The notes under the pieces are model-generated. The model was not told the DNA's origin and ran no database searches. It saw only the letters and a program-made list of their open reading frames with translations. This document shows positions 26,035-34,897 of a DNA stretch of 64,000 bases, one piece after another (position 1 is the first letter of the stretch; each line of letters opens with the position of its first letter). The translations under genes and the position numbers were made by a program. The DNA is from a virus: positions 1-64,000 of the IMG/VR virus record IMGVR_UViG_3300025508_000008, one strand, 5' to 3'.

Positions 26035-26208
26035 TTATTTATGTTTGTGTATTTGTTCTCGAAAGTCCTTATTATTAATATAGAGATAAATTGCACGAGA
26101 GGCAAGTTTTTGAAAAGAAAAATTATTCTCTAATGCTTTTATTTGAAAATCTTTATAGCTTTCAGGGTCCACCATAACAGATGTCATTTTTTTATCTTTA
26201 TTTCTCAT
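26035..26208 (-). CDS. Small ribbon-helix-helix-like protein
   Basis: Fifty-seven residues. A basic start (MRNKDKKMTSVMVDPESYKD) forms a strand, followed by two helices (FQIKALENN, FQKLASRAIYLYI), the layout of small RHH DNA-binding proteins. It lies just upstream of the glycan operon and could regulate it. This is inferred from pattern only. Confidence 0.55.
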   Translation of the reverse strand: MRNKDKKMTSVMVDPESYKDFQIKALENNFSFQKLASRAIYLYINNKDFREQIHKHK

Positions 26209-26244
26209 AACTATTTACCTTGTAGTATATACATATATACTTTT

Positions 26245-27183
26245 TTAGAAATCAGCATCAGGACACAGCCTTTTTTTCTTTAATTCACAGAATCTACATG
26301 CATCCTTAGAGGGAGTTGTAGCATACTCCTGGCGTATGTACTGTCCATCCTCTCCTACTGCCTGTTTTACAAAATTTTCCAATAACGTAACTGCTTGCTT
26401 CATCTTTCTAGGTCCTGCTGGTGGTTTAAATTCCTGAACTCTTTTTTGCATTGAAGCAAACTCAGCATCTTTAGGAACCTGTCGTTTAACTATAAAATAC
26501 ATTACCTCTATATCATCAAGAGGAATGTTAAACTGTTCACTGAAGTAGTATTTGTATAGGAGTATTTGTGCTTTCTTATTGTCGTCTGCTTTTTGAAATT
26601 TATTCCAGCCCTTCGTGGAAGTCTTAATATCTACGATAAGCCACTTATTTACTCTTTCATCGTAGAATACCAAATCTATCTTACCTTTGAAGAATACTTT
26701 AGGGCGTAACTCCCTGTACAGGACTGTCTCTATCCCAGCCAAATACACTCCCTTAGTAGTAAAGTATGCTGCTCTCTTTTTCTGTATAAAATCCAAGATA
26801 TGCTTACCGTCTAAAAAGAACTTTTGCACCTCATCTGCATCAGAAAAGTCTTCAAAATTATTTCTTTTTCTATCTTTGACGTAAGCGTTTACCATATTCT
26901 CATATAGTAGAGCATCAAGTTCCATCTCATTAGCATCCTTAACTTTGTGATAGTATAACACCTCTAACCATGTTTGTATGGTCTCATGTATTGCTGTTCC
27001 AAAAGTCATATGGATAGACGGTAAGGTAGGTATTTCTTTTGTAAGGTGTAAAGCTTCCCACTGTCTTGGGCAAGTAGCATAGTGAACTAATCCACTGTAG
27101 GAAATATGTGTATTCTCTTCGTAATTTTGCTTTACGCTATAGTCCCAGACTTCTTTTACTTTCTCAGGTATCTTCTTAGGCAT
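26245..27183 (-). CDS. PD-(D/E)XK nuclease, RecB/Cas4-like with Fe-S Cys
   Basis: Three hundred twelve residues. ISYSGLVHYATCPRQWEALH carries the first Cys near residue 38; KIDLVFYDERVNKWLIVDIK is the catalytic D-x(n)-D-x-K core; and ACRFCELKKKRLC near residue 304 provides three more Cys. Four Cys placed this way suggest a 4Fe-4S cluster as in Cas4 and AddB. It probably acts as an exonuclease in phage recombination. Confidence 0.85.
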   Translation of the reverse strand: MPKKIPEKVKEVWDYSVKQNYEENTHISYSGLVHYATCPRQWEALHLTKEIPTLPSIHMTFGTAIHETIQTWLEVLYYHKVKDANEMELDALLYENMVNAYVKDRKRNNFEDFSDADEVQKFFLDGKHILDFIQKKRAAYFTTKGVYLAGIETVLYRELRPKVFFKGKIDLVFYDERVNKWLIVDIKTSTKGWNKFQKADDNKKAQILLYKYYFSEQFNIPLDDIEVMYFIVKRQVPKDAEFASMQKRVQEFKPPAGPRKMKQAVTLLENFVKQAVGEDGQYIRQEYATTPSKDACRFCELKKKRLCPDADF

Positions 27184-27433
27184 AGCTTTCCTGATTTTTA
27201 ATCTCTCTCTCTAAATACCATAAAGCTTTTTTCAGGTCCTGTACAGTGTTACTCTTTTTTCCTGCTCTAGAAATGTACTTAACTGTATTTCCTAGACAGA
27301 AACCTAATTCCCAGGCTTCTATAACTTCTATGGCCTCGTAGGGATTACCTTCTCCTCCGTAATGGCTAGGATGATCAACCCATTCTTTCTCAGGCTTTCC
27401 ACTGTCCCCGTATACCTCACTATTTTTTGTCAT
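27176..27433 (-). CDS. DUF3310 protein
   Basis: Eighty-five residues. VDHPSHYGGEGNPYEAIEV, ELGFCLGNTVKYISRAGKK and LKKALWYLEREI together make the DUF3310 signature, widespread in phages and of unknown function (possibly nucleotide-related). It overlaps the nuclease gene. Confidence 0.85.
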   Translation of the reverse strand: MTKNSEVYGDSGKPEKEWVDHPSHYGGEGNPYEAIEVIEAWELGFCLGNTVKYISRAGKKSNTVQDLKKALWYLEREIKNQESYA

Positions 27434-27457
27434 ATATATAATATAGGAAATTATTCC

Positions 27458-28633
27458 TTACGACATATACACTATTTTGTTTTTTTCTGGGTGAATGCTG
27501 TTTGGTATCCAGTCTGTAGTACCATCTTCAAACTCTACCTTAGTTCGGTAGTGTCCTTTCTCTATAACTTTCTTAATCCTCTTACCTTGCTTCTGTGTGT
27601 CTGCTAGGTGCAGGGTGTCTTTATAACTCTTCATAGCCTCTACCAACGCTTCATTTGGAGGTTCAGGATTTTCAATACCATCAAGTAATGCTTCCGTATC
27701 CACCTCTGTTAGAACTAACTTTTCGTACTGCTCTCTTACTTTAGGGTCACCATGTTCAGCTAACCATTCACCAATTACGTTATTTTCCGGAAACTTGGGA
27801 CTCTCTTTGGACTTAGGTTCTTCTTTCGGAGCTTTAAGCCTATCAAAAGCAAAATTTGCTGCTATAACCAATGCTATAGCCAATGGATCAAATACAAAAA
27901 TAATAACAAGGAGTAGCCAGTTAATAATATTACTCATTGGTGCACCGGTAACCTCTGCAAGATACCTTAATGGGCCTAATTCCCCTGAAAGGTTGTTAGA
28001 CGTCTTCACTTCAACGATCTCAGTATCTAACCTAAATATCCTACTGTTAAGAGTGTCTAGTTTTACAATTACCTCCTCTTGTCTGGTTGTTGAATTATTT
28101 AACTGTTTTTCAAATGCTTGTCGTGTAGCTCTTGATGTTGTGTTAACCAGGTTACCGTTCTTATCGGTATAAGTTATCCTATTACCTGCAAGGCCTGCTT
28201 GTAGTTCTGAGATTCCTTTGCTTAGTGTACCTCTCTCTGTGTTGTACAGATCTCTTTGCTGTATGTAGTTAGCTTTCTTTGTCTCTAGTAATTCAATCTG
28301 CGTATCTACATTTTGAGACTTATTAGCTGTTTCTTGGTATGCTGCTGATAGGTATCCGTAAATCCCCATAGAGGTTATAAGCATTAACACTAATAAAGCT
28401 CCTACAAAATAAGTCTTAAACCACCTATTTAATTCTTTCCAGTACTGGTACAGTAGAGATGCTACGATAAGCTTAGCTACCTCTAAACTACCTGCCATAA
28501 TCATTACCTGTGTTTCTGCTCCTGCAAATAGCTTACTTAGTCCCGAGACTGAGTATATTGCTGCTGATGCACTTACTGATAAGGCTGTGACTGCTATAAG
28601 GAAAGGGAAAAATTGCTTCTTTAAGTTCTTCAT
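27458..28633 (-). CDS. Membrane protein with coiled coil
   Basis: Three hundred ninety-one residues. Four hydrophobic segments lie near residues 10-30, 40-60, 75-95 and 238-262, enclosing a coiled coil (residues 105-215). The C-terminal 120 residues are cytoplasmic and charged, ending in an SH3-like KVEFEDGTTDWIP. Similar proteins occur next to lysis genes of other large phages. Function is unknown. Confidence 0.65.
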   Translation of the reverse strand: MKNLKKQFFPFLIAVTALSVSASAAIYSVSGLSKLFAGAETQVMIMAGSLEVAKLIVASLLYQYWKELNRWFKTYFVGALLVLMLITSMGIYGYLSAAYQETANKSQNVDTQIELLETKKANYIQQRDLYNTERGTLSKGISELQAGLAGNRITYTDKNGNLVNTTSRATRQAFEKQLNNSTTRQEEVIVKLDTLNSRIFRLDTEIVEVKTSNNLSGELGPLRYLAEVTGAPMSNIINWLLLVIIFVFDPLAIALVIAANFAFDRLKAPKEEPKSKESPKFPENNVIGEWLAEHGDPKVREQYEKLVLTEVDTEALLDGIENPEPPNEALVEAMKSYKDTLHLADTQKQGKRIKKVIEKGHYRTKVEFEDGTTDWIPNSIHPEKNKIVYMS

Positions 28634-28636
28634 AAA

Positions 28637-29038
28637 TTACTGTATTGCTAAAAAGAGCCCTCCTATCAAGGCTCCTACTGAAACTGTCTTCCACAGTACA
28701 ACTTTCGTTTTTAACTTTTTTGTATCCTTTATAAGGCTTTTAGATAAGTCACTTGAAGTATTTATTTGCTGACTTTGTAGTAGTATGATTGACTGGTTAT
28801 TAAAGTCTTTACTCTCTAGTAATTTTACAATCTTATCCTTCTCAATCTCTCTAGTCTCTACCTTAAGTAACTTCTCCATAGTAAGTTGAAGCTGTTCTGA
28901 ACATCCGTCTCCTTTTATAAGGTCCTTTATAATAAGTCTCGTAATGTCGGGCCTAAGTCTAATTGTTGTTGTATCTGTCTGCGAAGTAGCGTTGAAGGCT
29001 ATTAAGAGAAAGAGTATCAATGCTGCTAATTTTTTCAT
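28637..29038 (-). CDS. Possible outer spanin-like protein
   Basis: One hundred thirty-three residues with a signal peptide (MKKLAALILFLLIAFNATS), a periplasmic helical region and a C-terminal hydrophobic helix. It starts inside the 3' end of the upstream membrane gene in another frame (80-base overlap), an arrangement typical of Rz/Rz1 spanin pairs. There is no lipobox Cys, so this is tentative. Confidence 0.5.
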   Translation of the reverse strand: MKKLAALILFLLIAFNATSQTDTTTIRLRPDITRLIIKDLIKGDGCSEQLQLTMEKLLKVETREIEKDKIVKLLESKDFNNQSIILLQSQQINTSSDLSKSLIKDTKKLKTKVVLWKTVSVGALIGGLFLAIQ

Positions 29039-29303
29039 CTGTCTGTCTTTTAATTACGTTAATGTTAGTATCTAATTTTGCAATATCATTAGAGATACTT
29101 GGGATGACGTTATCTTTAATGTCGTCAATCTTACCTATTAGTGCTATGTTTAACTGTGAGGTTGAATCTATCTCTACTTGAAGATTCTCAATAATGGCAT
29201 GATACTTTGCAATATCCGTTGTAACTGTTCTGGTGGTTATTATATTCCAGATAACTAAACTGCCGATAATAAGAAATAGTAAATCCTGTCTTGTAAGTTT
29301 CAT
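28959..29303 (-). CDS. Possible inner spanin-like protein
   Basis: One hundred fourteen residues: an N-terminal membrane helix (LLFLIIGSLVIWNII), then a long periplasmic coiled coil. The C-terminus SIDTLSLNSLQRYFADRY recalls the conserved end of Rz-like proteins in Bacteroidetes phages. It overlaps the next gene. A promoter at 29319-29352 precedes it. Confidence 0.6.
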   Translation of the reverse strand: MKLTRQDLLFLIIGSLVIWNIITTRTVTTDIAKYHAIIENLQVEIDSTSQLNIALIGKIDDIKDNVIPSISNDIAKLDTNINVIKRQTDEKISSIDTLSLNSLQRYFADRYNNN

Positions 29304-29318
29304 ATGATCAGTTTAATA

Positions 29319-29352
29319 TATAAATATAGGAAAAGGTTAGTAAACCACCAAC
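29319..29352 (-). promoter_or_regulatory. Phage promoter, GTTG-N20-TATATTTAT
   Basis: A 34-base copy with T in the last -7 position, 15 bases upstream of the spanin-like gene. It also covers the gap after the holin gene. Confidence 0.75.
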
Positions 29353-29379
29353 CTTCCTTATGTTTTTTATTAAAGCCCC

Positions 29380-29787
29380 CTATTCCTTGTGTTTATCTAT
29401 ATTCTTTAACATATCCTGTAGGAAGTCTCTTTTAACAAATCCTGCCATAGTAGCATTTTTTAATATACTAACTATTTGAAAGACTAGGAAAGGAATTAAT
29501 ACTGTTTGACTTAGCCAAGATACTTCCATGTAGCTTTTCTCAACTGCTAGGAGAGTAGTAAGTAGTATAGTCCAGAAGATAAAAGTCTTAAGCACTTTTA
29601 TAGCCTTGTAGGTCTTGAACCCCTCTCTTATACACCCTGCCCAGATTCCGAAGAACCCGTCAACAAATATAACTAGCCCTAAAGCTATATATTCCTTAGA
29701 ATTCTCCACAGTTATCCCTAGGAAATATGATCCGATGAATGATAGCATAGTTGTAATAGTTAGTAAGTATATTAGCCCTGTTTTCAT
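29380..29787 (-). CDS. Holin, Bacteroidetes phage type
   Basis: One hundred thirty-five residues with four hydrophobic segments. GLVIFVDGFFGIWAGCIREG is the conserved heart of the phage holin family common in Bacteroidetes. It would permeabilise the inner membrane at lysis. Its position between spanin-like and DUF5675 genes supports this. Confidence 0.75.
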   Translation of the reverse strand: MKTGLIYLLTITTMLSFIGSYFLGITVENSKEYIALGLVIFVDGFFGIWAGCIREGFKTYKAIKVLKTFIFWTILLTTLLAVEKSYMEVSWLSQTVLIPFLVFQIVSILKNATMAGFVKRDFLQDMLKNIDKHKE

Positions 29788-29814
29788 AATAACGGTTAAA
29801 TGTTTTCCTATTAG

Positions 29815-30288
29815 TTATACAGTATCAAAGTCTTTATATGTGATTGTAACCTCGTCCCCTCGTTCTAATGCTTTTGCAATTGGTGGATATATTCTCTTGT
29901 ATGCGTTTACTGATGATGAAATTACTCCGTCTTTAGTTACATTCTGGTTCTGTCCATCTCCAACAAGTAAACACCCAGCAGTATCTTCATCTGTATTCCC
30001 TACATGTATAAGGATATACTCAAATCCCGGTACATCCTGTACGTGTAGCATTCCTTTATGCATTGATCCGTACTTAGTCGTGTACTTATTATGAAAGCCT
30101 CCTACTTTACGAAACTTTATCTTATAGGTTCCGGCTGGGATGCGTGTTTCGCTATGTACTTTCTTTGATCTATACTCATCTTCAAGAGTGTAACATAGAA
30201 ATCTAGTTCCTTGAGTTACATCAAGCATTATACCTAAGGTAGAATCTTTTGCAGAACTGAACCTCAGCACTTCTAGTTTTAAAGTCAT
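29815..30288 (-). CDS. DUF5675 protein, putative lysis enzyme
   Basis: One hundred fifty-seven residues from ATG 30288 (an open frame continues upstream but overlaps another gene). The beta-rich body shows GTRFLCYTLEDEYR, RIPAGTYKIKFRKVGGFH, FEYILIHVGNTDEDTAGCLL and VGDGQN, the DUF5675 pattern; the late His, Asp and Cys could form an active site. This family is often found in lysis modules, so an endolysin role is inferred. TAATG overlap with the small membrane gene. Confidence 0.7.
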   Translation of the reverse strand: MTLKLEVLRFSSAKDSTLGIMLDVTQGTRFLCYTLEDEYRSKKVHSETRIPAGTYKIKFRKVGGFHNKYTTKYGSMHKGMLHVQDVPGFEYILIHVGNTDEDTAGCLLVGDGQNQNVTKDGVISSSVNAYKRIYPPIAKALERGDEVTITYKDFDTV

Positions 30289-30503
30289 TATATTTCTTTG
30301 TTTTGGTTTTTGTTGATGAAAGCTCTTATACCATCTAGTAAGGTATCTGGAGATAATAATAAGGTAATTCCTGATGCTATTGTTATTCCAAAAATCATTA
30401 ATTCTATATCCTCTTTTAGTAAAAGGTATGCTATTCCTGCTCCTATTAATAGAAGTCCTGCTAATGTAGATTTCCATGCCTTAAAGTTATTTAGGAGTTT
30501 CAT
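30288..30503 (-). CDS. Small two-helix membrane protein, lysis module
   Basis: Seventy-one residues with helices at 12-30 and 35-53. Start MKLLNNFKAWKSTLAGLL. It is coupled to the DUF5675 gene (TAATG) and may be a second holin or antiholin. Confidence 0.6.
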   Translation of the reverse strand: MKLLNNFKAWKSTLAGLLLIGAGIAYLLLKEDIELMIFGITIASGITLLLSPDTLLDGIRAFINKNQNKEI

Positions 30504-30531
30504 AGGTACGTCTTTATTATAAATAGCACAT

Positions 30532-30560
30532 AAAAAAAAGACCCTTTCGAGCCTCTCTTC
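30532..30560 (-). terminator. Rho-independent terminator with GAAA loop
   Basis: The minus strand forms an 8-bp hairpin (AGAGGCTC, loop GAAA, GGGTCTTT) followed by a run of eight T. It ends the large RNA region and fixes its strand as minus. Confidence 0.8.
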
Positions 30561-31347
30561 CTAATTAAAATAAAAAAAAATGTTTAACCTTAATGGTTTA
30601 GCACCCTCTTTCTTATTAGCTCCTAGCTCCATTGGTCTCTGCATCGTTACCACAGATTTAAACATTGGTGGCAGACTTGTACTATGGTTTACTAATAAGA
30701 GTAGGGTCACGTAGTAAGGGATAGGCGACCTTAAAATATCTTTTTAACTACTTGTTGAGAACTCATATGTGTTGTACTAAACGCATTATATATTAGTATG
30801 TTATGGTACATTCCTTTCTCAAGGGAACAACACATCCAGTATCACGACTGGTATCTTTATGTAAATTAACTTCTGTTTCGTTTTCAGCCGTTATAAATTA
30901 TGAAATACTAATAGCTGTAAAATGTTACTATTGTTCACATTCTACCTTAGTACCAAGTAATCCTTTTTTATTTAATTCACAAAGGTTTCAATGTTTAACC
31001 TTTACTTTCTATTTTATTACGAGTGAACTAGCACACTCTTTCTATCATATTACTAGTTGTTAATTTTTAGAATAGTATAATGTTCTGTTAGGATATAATT
31101 TGAACTATTATTGTGTCTTTATACTATCCTATGTATTTTAAAAAACTCTTTGCCCAATTCAGCTATGGGATATGTTTCAGTAGTACTAGCAACTTAATCT
31201 TTCCTACCCTACTTTATACATCTCCAATAAACACAACTGCTGATACAGTTTAATAACAAAGACTGGTGTGCTTAATGAGAGCCAGTAGAGGAGTGGATAC
31301 TTCTGTGCAATTGGGCTACATGTTATTGTTTATCTTCAATCAAAGAG
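30561..31347 (-). ncRNA. Large structured non-coding RNA, about 0.8 kb
   Basis: This block has no convincing ORF but many long pairings. CTCTTT plus GCCCAATT at 31146-31159 pair with AATTGGGC (31309-31316) and AAAGAG (31342-31347). A 12-bp stem joins 31069-31080 to 31119-31130 with one G-U. Smaller hairpins include CCAGT/ACTGG near 30840, GAGTG/CACTC near 31030, AACTG/CAGTT near 31240 and AAAGGTT/AACCTTT near 30985. A terminator follows. Size and phage context recall GOLLD and ROOL RNAs, but I cannot show membership. Confidence 0.75.
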
Positions 31348-31356
31348 TTTAATTAT

Positions 31357-31578
31357 TTAACCTAAGTCTTCAACCTCCTTAGGCATAAATTCAGTATTTA
31401 CGTGCCCGCAACTCATGCAGGCGAATACTGGAATTGGGATATAGGACGGTTTGCCCGTACCTGTCAGTATGCCCGAAGCTTTTCGAATATGTACTGCTTG
31501 TTGGAAGAAGTTCCCCCCGCATTCATCGCAGGTTACTCCTTTTGTTTGATTGATATCTAAGTTCATTTGTGGATCCAT
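31357..31578 (-). CDS. Zinc-binding hypothetical protein
   Basis: Seventy-three residues from ATG 31578 (upstream in-frame codon is TTG). CDECGGNFFQQAVHIRKASG and CMSCGHVNTEFMP form a zinc ribbon with a conserved loop (GTGKPSYIPIPVF). I have the impression of relatives in other large tailed phages. Function is unknown. Confidence 0.65.
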   Translation of the reverse strand: MDPQMNLDINQTKGVTCDECGGNFFQQAVHIRKASGILTGTGKPSYIPIPVFACMSCGHVNTEFMPKEVEDLG

Positions 31579-31595
31579 ATTATGTGTCTTTTTTG

Positions 31596-31802
31596 TTAAT
31601 CGCAAGTTTTTCTTACTTTCATTTCATCTACAGCCATTGTATACACAACTCTAGGAGATAGTAGTGGGCAGTCTCTTGAATACTGTACCATAAGCTCTAC
31701 AAGCTCTTGAGGAATTTCATAAACCCTGCTAGGTGTGAAGCTTGTATTTGATATTCTACCCTCGGCCACGAGTTCTTCGTATTTTTTTATTGAGTCACTC
31801 AT
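31596..31802 (-). CDS. Small hypothetical protein
   Basis: Sixty-eight residues from ATG 31802, overlapping the upstream stop (TAATG). Start MSDSIKKYEELVAEGRIS. Helical and soluble; unknown function. Confidence 0.55.
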   Translation of the reverse strand: MSDSIKKYEELVAEGRISNTSFTPSRVYEIPQELVELMVQYSRDCPLLSPRVVYTMAVDEMKVRKTCD

Positions 31803-32077
31803 TACCACTCTTTATTAACACCTTTCTTCACTCTAACAGGTTCGTATAGTTGATCCCCTGTTAATATAATAGGCACGACAATTGTCTCTACAAAAAGTAT
31901 GTCCAATACTATATTACCGATGTTAACCTTATATTCAATATTTTCGTTTTTTGAATCGCTATCAAACCATCCATAAGGTTCCACTGTTACTGTTTCTCCG
32001 TCTATTACGAAATCTTTACTGTCTGCACAACTTACAAATAAAGTTAATGCTAGTACTAGGTATGTTATTTTTTTCAT
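31802..32077 (-). CDS. Small lipoprotein
   Basis: Ninety-one residues. Signal peptide MKKITYLVLALTLFVSC ends in a lipobox with Cys at 17. A hydrophobic stretch near residues 55-72 could be buried or a membrane segment. Promoter 32095-32128 lies just upstream. Confidence 0.65.
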   Translation of the reverse strand: MKKITYLVLALTLFVSCADSKDFVIDGETVTVEPYGWFDSDSKNENIEYKVNIGNIVLDILFVETIVVPIILTGDQLYEPVRVKKGVNKEW

Positions 32078-32094
32078 TTGACTTATTATATAAT

Positions 32095-32128
32095 GTAAAT
32101 ATAGCGATTATTCTACAATTTTACAACT
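32095..32128 (-). promoter_or_regulatory. Phage promoter, GTTG-N20-TATATTTAC
   Basis: A 34-base copy on the minus strand, 17 bases upstream of the lipoprotein gene. Confidence 0.75.
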
Positions 32129-32192
32129 ATTTTGGCTATTCTTCACAAGAAAACCCCGCCAAGTTATTGGAAGGGCCTTACTATGTTTGTTG

Positions 32193-32232
32193 AAAATGCG
32201 CGAGGCACCTTCGGTAGAGAGAGAACGCCCCC
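32193..32232. repeat. 40-bp intergenic repeat, copy 2
   Basis: Nearly identical to 962-1001 (core GCACCTTCGGTAGAGA), extended here by a run of C on the plus strand. It sits between the gene ending at 32247 and the promoter at 32095-32128. Confidence 0.7.
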
Positions 32233-32246
32233 CCCCCTTGCTCTTT

Positions 32247-32561
32247 TTACTTGCTCTCTGCTACAGACTCTTTTCTGTAGTCTGTTACAAGTTTCTTAAT
32301 GTTTCCAATATGCTTACGGGCATTAGCTTGTGACTTTTTAGTTTGTCCTTCATGTCCTAATACAAACGCTTCAAATTCAGCGGTAATCTGTTCAAATAAT
32401 CTTTGTTTTTCACTCATCGGTTCTTGATTTTTTTCTTCTTTTGTTATTTTTGGGTATGCAAATTCGGTCATAATTAACGTACTACCCCTATACGTCCATT
32501 TATCTATTAGACCGTATTCATTCTTGTATTCTACTACTCTTTTTTTTCCTGCAATCTTCAT
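32247..32561 (-). CDS. Hypothetical protein next to groEL
   Basis: One hundred four residues: a beta-rich start ([20 protein letters not shown]), then a charged helical C-terminus. Its start touches the groEL stop, so it belongs to the chaperonin operon. Function is unknown. Confidence 0.6.
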   Translation of the reverse strand: MKIAGKKRVVEYKNEYGLIDKWTYRGSTLIMTEFAYPKITKEEKNQEPMSEKQRLFEQITAEFEAFVLGHEGQTKKSQANARKHIGNIKKLVTDYRKESVAESK

Positions 32562-34189
32562 TACATTCCAAACATACTAGGGTCTACTCCTCCCTGGGCT
32601 GCTTTCTTACCTGTACTGTGTACTACTGCCTCAGTTATTAACATTGTCCCTGCTACTGATGCTGCATTCTCTAATGCTAGTCTTGTAACTTTAGTCGGGT
32701 CTATAATACCCTCTAAGAACATGTTTACGCTCATCTGTGTTCTCGGGTTATATCCTGCCCATGCGTCTTGTTGACTCATCACTGCATATTCGATATCTCC
32801 TATCTTATCTTTTGAGTACCCTGCGTTTATTAGTATCTGAGCAAATGGTTTTTCTATCGCTTTGATTGTAATGTCAAATCCGAGTTTCTCATCTCCAGAA
32901 ATACTTTCATCAGAGATTAACTGTGCTAATACCTTAGAAGCGTTTAGTAGGGCTATTCCACCACCAGGTAGTATACCTTCTTCTAAAGCTGCTTTAGTTG
33001 CATGTAGTGCATCGTCTACTCTATCTTTCTTCTCTTTCATCTCCACTTCAGTGTGTCCGCCTACGTATACAATTGCTACGCCCCCTATAAACGAAGCTAA
33101 CCTCTCTTGAAGTTTTTCGATTTCGTAAGTAGATTTGCTTTCATCAATTTGTGACTTAATCTCTTCTACTCTCCTACTGATTGCTTCCTCTTCTCCTTGT
33201 GCATCTATAATTGTAGTATGCTCTTTACCTACAGTCACTTTCTTAGCTTTTCCTAACCACTTAGCGTCGAACTTATCTAACCTCATCCCTCTTTCCGAAG
33301 AGACTACTGTTGCTCCTGTTAGTGTTGCTATATCCTCTAAGACAGCTTTCTTTCTATCTCCAAACTCAGGTGCTTTAACTGCTGCTACTTGAAGAATGTT
33401 CCTCATCTTATTAACCACTAACGTAGATAATGCTTCGGCATCTATGTCATCTGCAATAATGAGCAGTGATTTATTCTGTTGTGAAGCTGCTTCTAGTAGA
33501 GGCAGTAACTCTTTTACTGTACTTAGTCTCTTATCTGTAATAAGTATTTGAGGATCCTTTAGTACTGATAGCATTGAGGTGTTATCTGTAACAAAGTACG
33601 GTGACTTGTATCCTCTATTAAACTGTATACCTTCTACAGTCTCTAAGTATGTGTCTCCTGTTCTTGATTCCTCGATTGTTACAACTCCGTCTCTACCTAC
33701 CTTATCCATTGCTGCTGAGATAAGTTCTCCTACTTCCGTATCGTTGTTAGCTGAGATTGTAGCAACTTGTTTTAGTTGATCTTCTTCGGTAATTTCTTTA
33801 GAAGTGTCTTCTAAGTAGTTTACCACTAGGTGCACTGCTCTATCAATACCTCTTCTCACGTCTACAACATTAGATCCTTTCTTAATAGAACTCAATCCCT
33901 GTTTGTATAACTCTCTCGCTATCAAAGTAGAGGTTGTTGTACCGTCTCCTGCTTGATCTCCTGTTTTAATAGAAGCCTGCTTTACTAGCTGTGCTCCTAT
34001 ATCTTCAACTTTACCTTTCAGGTCTATCGACTTTGCTACAGTAACACCGTCTTTAGTTGACCCTTGGCCTTCAATAATAACATTTCTTCCCGAAGGTCCT
34101 AAAGTCGCTACTACTGCATCTGCTAATTGATCAACTCCGCTAAGTAGTTGCTTTCTTGCTTTGTCTGAAAAAACTATTCTTTTACTCAT
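32561..34189 (-). CDS. groEL: Chaperonin GroEL
   Basis: Five hundred forty-two residues, normal for GroEL. It contains [27 protein letters not shown], the nucleotide-binding [14 protein letters not shown] and [24 protein letters not shown] and [11 protein letters not shown]. The C-terminus ends [10 protein letters not shown] without the long Gly-Met tail of cellular GroEL. It folds proteins in the cytoplasm with the GroES-like cochaperonin encoded just upstream. Confidence 0.95.
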   Translation of the reverse strand: MSKRIVFSDKARKQLLSGVDQLADAVVATLGPSGRNVIIEGQGSTKDGVTVAKSIDLKGKVEDIGAQLVKQASIKTGDQAGDGTTTSTLIARELYKQGLSSIKKGSNVVDVRRGIDRAVHLVVNYLEDTSKEITEEDQLKQVATISANNDTEVGELISAAMDKVGRDGVVTIEESRTGDTYLETVEGIQFNRGYKSPYFVTDNTSMLSVLKDPQILITDKRLSTVKELLPLLEAASQQNKSLLIIADDIDAEALSTLVVNKMRNILQVAAVKAPEFGDRKKAVLEDIATLTGATVVSSERGMRLDKFDAKWLGKAKKVTVGKEHTTIIDAQGEEEAISRRVEEIKSQIDESKSTYEIEKLQERLASFIGGVAIVYVGGHTEVEMKEKKDRVDDALHATKAALEEGILPGGGIALLNASKVLAQLISDESISGDEKLGFDITIKAIEKPFAQILINAGYSKDKIGDIEYAVMSQQDAWAGYNPRTQMSVNMFLEGIIDPTKVTRLALENAASVAGTMLITEAVVHSTGKKAAQGGVDPSMFGM

Positions 34190-34490
34190 TGTCTTCTTCT
34201 TCTATTATTGCTAAAATTTCTCTATCTTGTACTATGTAGTACTCTTGACCTTCGAAGTCAATTTTCATAGTCCCTAGTTTAGGAACTAACACTACGGATC
34301 CTACTTCTGCATTTACAGCAATATATGAACCGAATTCAGACATACGTCCTTCTCCAACAGCTATTACTTCTCCCATCTCTGGTTTCTCTTTTCCCATATC
34401 GGGAATTACAATATTACCGTATGTTTGTTCGCCTTCATCTATAGGCTTGATTAACACACGGTCATTTTTAGGTTTAAGTATTTTACTCAT
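34182..34490 (-). CDS. groES: Cochaperonin GroES
   Basis: One hundred two residues, the usual length. KPKNDRVLIKPIDEGEQTYG opens the GroES fold, GNIVIPDMGKEKPEMG forms the mobile loop and GEVIAVGEG follows. It overlaps groEL by eight bases. A weaker promoter-like element (CGTATATTAAAT) lies near 34515. Confidence 0.9.
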   Translation of the reverse strand: MSKILKPKNDRVLIKPIDEGEQTYGNIVIPDMGKEKPEMGEVIAVGEGRMSEFGSYIAVNAEVGSVVLVPKLGTMKIDFEGQEYYIVQDREILAIIEEEDNE

Positions 34491-34531
34491 CTTTATAATT
34501 AGTTGTTTTATTTAATATACGAAATTTATTT

Positions 34532-34897
34532 TTAATAGTACACTATCTTTACAGGTATGTTGTAGTATTCACACAGGTCTATTGTGCTTTTTGTTCCTTT
34601 TGACTTTCCATCCCAAAATGCTATACATGCATTGCAGTTTTCTACAATAAACCTATTACGTAGAAAACCTGCTTTTTTACCGTGTTTATCCCAGTCAGCT
34701 GGAAATATTAGTTTAGGTGCTTTACATATGTCTGCCCAATCTTCTCCGAATGTATCTGCTCCTGGTGCTGCTCCACTTACTACTAATCCTACTTTCCCTA
34801 TGTAAGGGTCCATTGCTTTGTTAAAGATAGATCTATTCCCAAAATCTCTTCCTCCTACTATTGCAAGCTTTACTCCTTCTACACCCTTAATGCCCAT
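34532..34897 (-). CDS. SLOG-domain protein (YspA/DUF2493-like)
   Basis: One hundred twenty-one residues. KLAIVGGRDFGNRSIFNKAM, VVSGAAPGADTFGEDWA and FLRNRFIVENCNACIAFWDG form the Rossmann-like SLOG fold that binds nucleotides. Related domains occur in DprA and in nucleotide-signalling systems. It overlaps the polymerase gene by 11 bases; role unknown. Confidence 0.8.
   Translation of the reverse strand: MGIKGVEGVKLAIVGGRDFGNRSIFNKAMDPYIGKVGLVVSGAAPGADTFGEDWADICKAPKLIFPADWDKHGKKAGFLRNRFIVENCNACIAFWDGKSKGTKSTIDLCEYYNIPVKIVYY

Noticed and set aside
26245-27183. Cas4 adaptation protein
   Set aside because: The fold and Cys pattern match, but there is no CRISPR array or other cas gene; a phage recombination nuclease fits better.
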